From contig JAGSPR010000045.1 of the NCBI GenBank assembly GCA_018262455.1, forward strand, positions 1 through 27,124: a stretch of DNA of 27,124 nucleotides. Direction: 5' to 3'. Origin of the DNA: Deltaproteobacteria bacterium. Lineage in GTDB: Bacteria > Myxococcota > Polyangia > Haliangiales > Haliangiaceae. Positions 22,374 to 27,124 of the stretch are shown piece by piece. Positions within the stretch are counted from its first letter, which is position 1, and every line of letters starts with the position of its first letter. The position numbers and the translations under genes are program-made. The notes under the pieces are model-generated. The model worked only from the letters and a program-made list of their open reading frames with translations. It did no database searches and was not told the DNA's origin.

Positions 22374-23702
22374 ATGAAACTCATCACCACGATGATGCGC
22401 TTCACCTTCGCCCTCCCGGTGGTAGCGATCGCGCTGTGCCTGACGGCCCAGGCCGAGACGGCGGTCGCGGATCCCGTGGAACGCGGCGGCCCGCTGGCGA
22501 CCGTCGAGCCGCCGCCCCCGGGGTCGGTGCCGCTCACCGGCCCCGAGCGGCGCACGCGCGCCGAGCTGATCCGTGACGCGGCCGCTAGCGTAGGCATGAC
22601 GAACGCTGCGCTGCTCGCCGGGATCGGTGAGGTGGAGACCGGGTTCGCGCATTGCTGGTCCGAAGCGACCTGGGCGTGTCAGGGGCCGAGCTCGTCGTCG
22701 TGCGATGGCGGACCGGTGATCGCGGGGGCCTCCGACGGGCCGTGCTCGGCGCAGCAAGGCGGCCTCGGCATGTTCCAGTTCGACTCCGGGACGTTCGATC
22801 AGACGATCGCGGCGTACGGCGCCGACATCGTCACGATCGAGGGCAACGTCCACGCGGTCGTGCCGTTCCTCGTCACGCGCGCGATCCAGTCAGTCGAGGG
22901 GGTGACCAGCGACGCCGAGGCGCTCGCGTGGATGAACACGATCACCATCCAGGACGGCGACGCGCAGTACGAGGCGTGGCTGTACTTCGTGGCGTGGCGC
23001 TACAACGGGTGCATGGGCTGCACGTCGGTCATCAACAAGTACCGCACCGGCACCAACAAGCTGGCCCAGGAGTTCGGCCCCGAGTTCTGGAAGTCGACGA
23101 ACCCGAACCCGATGCCGGTGTCGTGCGCGCCGATCCCGGCGGCCGGCCGCACCATCGACGAGACCGATCTGTGCTTCGACAAGAGCGGCAACGCGAGCTT
23201 CTGGTTCATGGGCGACGGCGGCACCGGCGGTGGCTGCTTGTTCACCCACACCACCGACCGCGCGACCGCGGACAACCAGGCGACGTGGCAGCTCCAGTTC
23301 GATGCGGACGGCCGGTACCGCGTGGAGGTCTACACCGACGGCGGCAAGCACGGGCAGAGCCACCAGGCGAGGTACGTGGTCAAGCACGCCGGCGGCACCA
23401 GCGAGGTCGTCATCGATCAAGCTGCAGGCGAAGGCTTTCACAGCCTCGGCGAGTTCGACTTCGTCGCCGGCATGCCGTTCGGCGTGACGCTGGGTGACAA
23501 CACGGGCGAGCCGTACGATCCCAACGCCGAGCTCAGCATCATGTTCGACGCCGTGCGGGTCGTGCCGGCCGAGGGCGATGTCGGCGGGTGCGCGGCCGGC
23601 GGCAACGCGAGCGGGCTCGTGCTCGTGCTCGGGCTCGGCACGCTCGTGCTCGTGATCCGCGCGCCGGGCAGGTCCAGGCGCTCCGCTCGACGACCCGAGT
23701 AG
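22374..23702 (+). CDS. Secreted lysozyme/transglycosylase-like protein with golvesin domain and MYXO-CTERM-like tail
   Basis: This 442-residue protein starts with a signal peptide (about residues 1-27). Residues about 60-235 resemble a soluble lytic transglycosylase core: GIGEVETGF with candidate catalytic E86/E88, GGLGMFQFDSGTF (129-141), and a C-terminal helix with YFVAWRYNGC. Residues about 265-400 match a golvesin/xanthan-lyase-type C-terminal module (YVVKHAGGTSEVVIDQ, FHSLGEFDF, AELSIMFDAVRVVP). The tail is GGCAAGG with Cys406, a hydrophobic helix 413-428, then RSRRSARR, the order of a MYXO-CTERM sorting signal. It probably acts on peptidoglycan or a surface polysaccharide and is anchored or released at the surface. 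Confidence 0.82.
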   Translation: MKLITTMMRFTFALPVVAIALCLTAQAETAVADPVERGGPLATVEPPPPGSVPLTGPERRTRAELIRDAAASVGMTNAALLAGIGEVETGFAHCWSEATWACQGPSSSSCDGGPVIAGASDGPCSAQQGGLGMFQFDSGTFDQTIAAYGADIVTIEGNVHAVVPFLVTRAIQSVEGVTSDAEALAWMNTITIQDGDAQYEAWLYFVAWRYNGCMGCTSVINKYRTGTNKLAQEFGPEFWKSTNPNPMPVSCAPIPAAGRTIDETDLCFDKSGNASFWFMGDGGTGGGCLFTHTTDRATADNQATWQLQFDADGRYRVEVYTDGGKHGQSHQARYVVKHAGGTSEVVIDQAAGEGFHSLGEFDFVAGMPFGVTLGDNTGEPYDPNAELSIMFDAVRVVPAEGDVGGCAAGGNASGLVLVLGLGTLVLVIRAPGRSRRSARRPE

Positions 23703-23719
23703 CTCCCCGTCCCGGGGAG
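23703..23719. terminator. Bidirectional GC-rich hairpin between convergent genes
   Basis: CTCCCCG-TCC-CGGGGAG forms a perfect 7-base stem with a 3-base loop and fills the entire space between the + strand stop (23702) and the - strand stop (23720). It has no T-tract, but its position supports two-way termination or pausing. Confidence 0.55.
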
Positions 23720-24199
23720 TCACCCGATGGTGTGCGGGATTCTGGGCAGCTCGTTGAACGGCACGGTGATGCGCGCGGAGGTCTCGATCCCGAGCTGGTG
23801 CAGCATGGCGATCGTGGGGGCCGGGCCGGTGAGCACCAGGAAGTCCCCGAATTCCTCGATGAGGTTGAGGTCGAGGAAGTACTCGCCCCAGTCGAAGAAC
23901 CGACAGCGCTTCGTGAGAATGCTCATGATGCCGAACTTCTGCTCCAGCTCCGCATGAAGGCTGGCGGCGTCGGAGATCTGCTCGAACTTGACGATGTCGA
24001 ACTTCCCGTCACGCGGCTTGAGGTTGACCAGCCAGTGGCCGCGTTCGTCCTGCTGGATCTTGAGGACCTCCTGCGGGACCGGTTGGTTGAAGTACGTGTC
24101 CACGATCTTCCGCTCTTCACGGAAGGTCGCGCCGTGCGCCAGGAGCGTGGCTTCCACCTGGCGGTGGTCATGAACCCTGATCTTCAGCTCGTCAGCCAT
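23720..24199 (-). CDS. CYTH-domain protein (class IV cyclase/triphosphatase-like)
   Basis: This 159-residue protein starts at the ATG at 24199; the frame runs further upstream but the family begins at MADELKIRV. It follows the CYTH order: ELK near the N terminus, VDTYFNQP, VLKIQQDERG, WLVNLKPRDGK, CRFFDWGEYFLDLNLIEEFGDFLVL. The usual ExExK signature is reduced to DELK, while later Lys/Arg/Glu of the tunnel are present. Family members hydrolyse triphosphates or make cAMP in a metal-bound tunnel; this one is of the small archaeal/bacterial class and the substrate is unknown. It follows, on the same strand, the aminotransferase-fold gene, 69 bases downstream of its stop. Confidence 0.85.
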   Translation of the reverse strand: MADELKIRVHDHRQVEATLLAHGATFREERKIVDTYFNQPVPQEVLKIQQDERGHWLVNLKPRDGKFDIVKFEQISDAASLHAELEQKFGIMSILTKRCRFFDWGEYFLDLNLIEEFGDFLVLTGPAPTIAMLHQLGIETSARITVPFNELPRIPHTIG

Positions 24200-24268
24200 G
24201 GCGACATAGTACCGCGTGACGGCCACGACCCGCCTGCGGAGGGAACCCAACGGGGCCGAGCTCGAACC

Positions 24269-26008
24269 TCAGGGCCGGAGCATCGCGCCAGCGTGCTCCG
24301 TCGCGGAGCTGCCACGGAGCTCGGCGAGCACCTCGCTCGGCAACGGAAACCAGCGCAGCTGCTCGAAGTCGGACGTGCGGGCTCGCTCTTCGATCGACAG
24401 CGTCCGGAATTCCTCGGTGACCGCGGCGATGATCCGGCGTGCCTCGGCGAGGTAGTTCGGAAGCTCCCACTCCGGCTCGGTCCCGTGGCGGGACCGGTAC
24501 TCCATCTTGCCCGTGCGGTACGAGACCTCGTCGAGGCGCATCACCTGGCCGCCGCTCTTGTTGCGATGGCGCCACTCCCCGGTGTCGGGGTCGAAGTCGT
24601 AGTGGGGCAACAGCTTCCAGCCCTCATTCGCGATCAGGTTGATCGCGTCGAGGATGAACTGGAACTGGGTCTCGGACAGGAAGTAGTTGAAGTTGACGCG
24701 CACCCAGCCCGGCTTGATGCCCTCGCAGCCGCGCACGATCTCGCGCTCGAAGTTCTTGCTCGTCGCGATGTCGATCCCGAGCAAGCGGTGCCCATACGGT
24801 CCGGCACAACCACAGCCGCCGCGCGACTGGATGCCGAACAGGTCGTTGAGCAGCGCGACGACGAAGTTGTGGTGCAGGTACGCGTGGCGGTGGCGCACGA
24901 CGAACGACACGATCGACAGCCGCCAGGCCGCCGTGTTGCCGAGGATGTTCAGGTTGGGATTGACCGACCACGACGCGATCGCGCGCTGGATGAAGTCGAC
25001 CTCGCGCTCGCGGATCGCGTCGGCGCCGACTGCCTCCTTGAGCTGGAACACCAGGCCGGCTCGGATCGACTCGATGATCGCGGGTGTGCCACCCTCCTCG
25101 CGAAGCACGGGATCGGTGAGGTAGCGGTGCTCCTCCTCGTTGACGTAGGCGACCGTGCCGCCGCCGGGGCTTCCCGGCACGGTGTTGGTGACGAGCTGAC
25201 GCTTCACGAGCAGCACGCCAGGCGTCTGCGGCCCACCGATGAACTTGTGAGGCGAGATGAACACCGCGTCCTTGTACGCGCTCGGCTCCTCGGGATCGTT
25301 CAACTGGATCTCGACGTAGGGGCCGGCCGCCGCGAAGTCCCAGAACGAGAGCGCCCCGTGCGCGTGGAGCAGCTTCGCGACCGCGCGCTGATCGGTCGCG
25401 ATCCCGGTCACGTTCGACGCCGCCGAGAAGCTCCCGATCTTGAGCGGACGCGCGGCATAGCGCTCGAGCTCCTGGGCGAGCTGCGCGAGATCGACATGGC
25501 CGTCCACGTCCTCGCCGATCACGACGACGTTCGCGATCGACTCGCGCCACGGCAGCTCATTCGAATGGTGCTCGAACGGCCCGATGAACACGACCGGCCG
25601 GGAGGCCTCGGGAATCCGCTCGGACAGCTTGTACCGGGCGTCGAGGTCCGCCGGGATCCGCAGGTTCATGACCTCGATCAGCTTGTTGATCGCGCCAGTC
25701 GCGCCCGCGCCGCAGAAGATCACCAGATCGTCGGGTCCCCCCTTGGCCGCGCGGTGGATGATCTCGCGGGCGTCGTGCCGGAACTGGGTGGTCTGGCGGC
25801 CCGTACCGCTGGTCTCGGTATGGGTGTTCGCGTAGAGCGGCATCACCTCATTCCGGATGAAGTCCTCGATGAACGTCAGCGACCGGGCCGACGCGGTGTA
25901 GTCCGCGTAGGTGACTCGGCGGGCGCCATATGGGCCATCGAGCGCCGTATCGTCGCCGATGATCGCCCCCCTGATCGTCTCGATGAGCCGGGCGCTTGCG
26001 GGGTGCAT
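24269..26008 (-). CDS. Aminotransferase class V-fold PLP enzyme with long C-terminal extension
   Basis: The start chosen is the ATG at 26008 (579 residues); an ATG at 26023 adds five. The PLP core covers about residues 20-430. GAGATGAINKL (100-110) is the phosphate loop, EHHSNELPW (146-154) holds the His that stacks on PLP, D224 (FWDFAAAGPY) faces the pyridine nitrogen, and K255 in SPHKFIGGPQTPG is the Schiff-base lysine. A Cys-rich loop SRGGCGCAGPYGHRLLGI follows in the second half. The roughly 150-residue C-terminal extension is unusual against 380-410 residues for cysteine desulfurases. Desulfurase, lyase or transaminase activity is possible; the CGC loop favours sulfur or selenium chemistry, as inference only. 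Confidence 0.9.
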   Translation of the reverse strand: MHPASARLIETIRGAIIGDDTALDGPYGARRVTYADYTASARSLTFIEDFIRNEVMPLYANTHTETSGTGRQTTQFRHDAREIIHRAAKGGPDDLVIFCGAGATGAINKLIEVMNLRIPADLDARYKLSERIPEASRPVVFIGPFEHHSNELPWRESIANVVVIGEDVDGHVDLAQLAQELERYAARPLKIGSFSAASNVTGIATDQRAVAKLLHAHGALSFWDFAAAGPYVEIQLNDPEEPSAYKDAVFISPHKFIGGPQTPGVLLVKRQLVTNTVPGSPGGGTVAYVNEEEHRYLTDPVLREEGGTPAIIESIRAGLVFQLKEAVGADAIREREVDFIQRAIASWSVNPNLNILGNTAAWRLSIVSFVVRHRHAYLHHNFVVALLNDLFGIQSRGGCGCAGPYGHRLLGIDIATSKNFEREIVRGCEGIKPGWVRVNFNYFLSETQFQFILDAINLIANEGWKLLPHYDFDPDTGEWRHRNKSGGQVMRLDEVSYRTGKMEYRSRHGTEPEWELPNYLAEARRIIAAVTEEFRTLSIEERARTSDFEQLRWFPLPSEVLAELRGSSATEHAGAMLRP

Positions 26009-26163
26009 GCCGCGACATAGCACGACTCGGCCGATAGTTGGTTTTCACTCGACGGAGCCGCGACATCAGAGTCGCGGTGCGGCGTTCGGGAACCGAGTCC
26101 CGGCTTGTACTTGACCGAAAAGACATCGCCTCGCCTGGTGCGCCGATTGCTGAACCGCGCGCC
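26009..26163. promoter_or_regulatory. Divergent intergenic region with perfect 7-base inverted repeat
   Basis: CCGCGAC-ATCAGA-GTCGCGG at 26058-26077 lies between the divergent aminotransferase-fold and small lipoprotein genes. It could be an operator or a leader hairpin. An A/T-richer patch (about 26034-26048) may hold promoter elements, but no clear -10/-35 was found. Confidence 0.4.
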
Positions 26164-26586
26164 ATGCAGCGACCCGCCTATGGAATGTTGTCGATCCTGA
26201 TGACCGTGGCCCTGGGGGGGTGCGGCGGAACCGGCTTCGGCGGCCGCTACGTTGGAGAGATCCAGCGCACGGATACCCGCAACAACACGAGCAACACGAA
26301 GTCGGAGAACTGGACCATCGACGAGCGCGGAGCAACCCTCACGCGTGACCGCGATGGCGTGACCTGCCAGTTGACGCTCGAAACGGGGGACTGCTCGGAG
26401 GGGTGCTTCAACAAGGTCATCGTGGATGGCGAGTGCACCTTCGATGGCGAGCGATTCACCCTCGAGACCGGGTTGATCGAGAGCGGCAATGTCTCGGACA
26501 ACGATTTCCAGATCTCGACGTCGTGGACGTCGACCACCGGCGTACAGGGCGCCATCGTCGAGTCGGGCGTGATCACCAAGCAGTAG
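26164..26586 (+). CDS. Small predicted lipoprotein
   Basis: This 140-residue protein starts at the ATG at 26164, which places the lipobox VALGGC (Cys20) properly; the longer frame upstream lacks a signal. The mature part is a small beta domain with KSENWTIDERGATLTRDRDGVTCQLTLETGDCSEGCFNKVIVDGECTFDG, in which four Cys are likely disulfide-paired, and a final strand pair TSWTSTTGVQGAIVESG. The overall rhythm resembles a lipocalin-like small barrel, but no family was recognised. It converges with the oxidoreductase gene. Confidence 0.82.
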   Translation: MQRPAYGMLSILMTVALGGCGGTGFGGRYVGEIQRTDTRNNTSNTKSENWTIDERGATLTRDRDGVTCQLTLETGDCSEGCFNKVIVDGECTFDGERFTLETGLIESGNVSDNDFQISTSWTSTTGVQGAIVESGVITKQ

Positions 26587-26607
26587 CTCTGCTCCTGGAG
26601 TCCGTGT

Positions 26608-27124
26608 TCAGGCGAACTCGGCGGGGATCGAGACCTCCACCTCGCGACCCGCAGCCACCGACCTCATCGCCGCGTCGACAATCACGTTCGTCAGCAAGAA
26701 CCGATCGGCGGGCACCGGTGAAGGTCTGCGTTCCCGAATGGCATCCGCGAAGGCCAGATGTTCTCGGCGGAACAATTCGATCCCTTCCACCTGGTCGAGT
26801 TGCGGCGGTCGACTATCGGTCAACAAACCCGCCTCGCACCGAAAGATCGTCAGCCCGCTCGACGTGACCTTCGCGCCGCCTTTGGTGCCCAGATACATGA
26901 GATCGCTTCCGAGCTCGTCCATGTGCATGATCCATGCAGTCTTGAGCAAGATCAGGGCCCCTGTCTCCACACGGATCGAGGTCACGGCGAAGTCCTCTAC
27001 ATCGAGTTGACTGCTCGTCCAGCCCCACGTCGAACCAGACGCGGGCGCATTGGTCTTGCCGAGCAGGTTATTAGCGACCGCCGAGACAGCAGTCGGTCGC
27101 GGATACCCCAGGTTCCTCAATACC
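26608..27124 (-). CDS. Gfo/Idh/MocA-family oxidoreductase, C-terminal part (5' end outside window)
   Basis: The frame stays open to the window edge on the - strand, giving 172 residues of C-terminal domain; the Rossmann NAD(P)-binding half must lie beyond base 27124. Recognisable features are LGYPRPTAVSAVANN, DVEDFAVTSIRVETGALILLKTAW (the beta-sheet of the substrate domain), MYLGTKGGAKV, FRREHLAFADAIRERRPSPVPADRFLLTNVIVDAAMRSVAAGREVEV. The last block is the usual family ending, where sugar or inositol dehydrogenases close the sheet. The substrate cannot be predicted from this half. Confidence 0.86.
   Translation of the reverse strand, partial: VLRNLGYPRPTAVSAVANNLLGKTNAPASGSTWGWTSSQLDVEDFAVTSIRVETGALILLKTAWIMHMDELGSDLMYLGTKGGAKVTSSGLTIFRCEAGLLTDSRPPQLDQVEGIELFRREHLAFADAIRERRPSPVPADRFLLTNVIVDAAMRSVAAGREVEVSIPAEFA

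Noticed and set aside
23588..26020. An 810-residue frame on the + strand
   Set aside because: It lies opposite the CYTH and PLP-enzyme genes and has the Arg/Asp/Val-rich composition of antisense translation.

Overview
The window is GC-rich (roughly 70 percent by eye) bacterial chromosome with strong G/C third-position bias and many lipoprotein signal peptides. It also has two PAS/histidine-kinase/receiver hybrids and one C-terminal Cys-TM-Arg tail of MYXO-CTERM type. Together these suggest a delta-proteobacterial or Myxococcota genome, perhaps near Haliangium/Kofleriaceae; that placement is inference from gene content. No rRNA, tRNA, CRISPR array, transposase or phage gene was seen, and no gene-free stretch exceeds about 250 bases.

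Region 1 (1-5967, all + strand) is an electron-transfer operon. It runs from a 5'-truncated multiheme cytochrome c, to a 10-heme exported cytochrome, an exported beta-barrel-type protein, a multiheme cytochrome lipoprotein, and a membrane-anchored ferredoxin/FAD/NAD(P) oxidoreductase. All four junctions are 4-base ATGA stop/start overlaps. The last three genes each contain one frameshift in the same direction, so either the operon is damaged or the assembly is wrong there. A response-regulator diguanylate cyclase follows. The layout suggests a route from a cytoplasmic reductant through periplasmic hemes to the cell surface.

Region 2 (5968-9952, - strand) holds, in transcription order, a small lipoprotein, a soluble hybrid histidine kinase, a PlsC-type acyltransferase and a TIGR03067-like protein. 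It is closed at 5979-6113 by an inverted repeat around a hexanucleotide repeat.

Region 3 (10075-17784) is a mosaic of exported proteins on alternating strands: a Vps62-like lipoprotein, a YjiK/SdiA-regulated propeller lipoprotein, a 758-residue lipoprotein with a helix-hairpin-helix segment, two unknown exported proteins, a crotonase, and a Gly/Ser-linker lipoprotein. A dense TGCA-containing palindromic cluster lies at 17018-17166.

Region 4 (17956-22232, - strand) contains a membrane DUF4118 hybrid kinase paralogous to the first kinase, a spermidine-synthase-like methyltransferase, a lipoprotein, and a secreted protein with five 16-residue repeats.

Region 5 (22374-27124) contains a secreted transglycosylase-like/golvesin-domain protein with a sorting-tail-like C terminus, a CYTH-domain protein, a long class V aminotransferase-fold enzyme, a small lipoprotein, and the C-terminal part of a Gfo/Idh/MocA oxidoreductase running off the window. 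About nine predicted lipoproteins in 27 kb make this an envelope-heavy accessory region.
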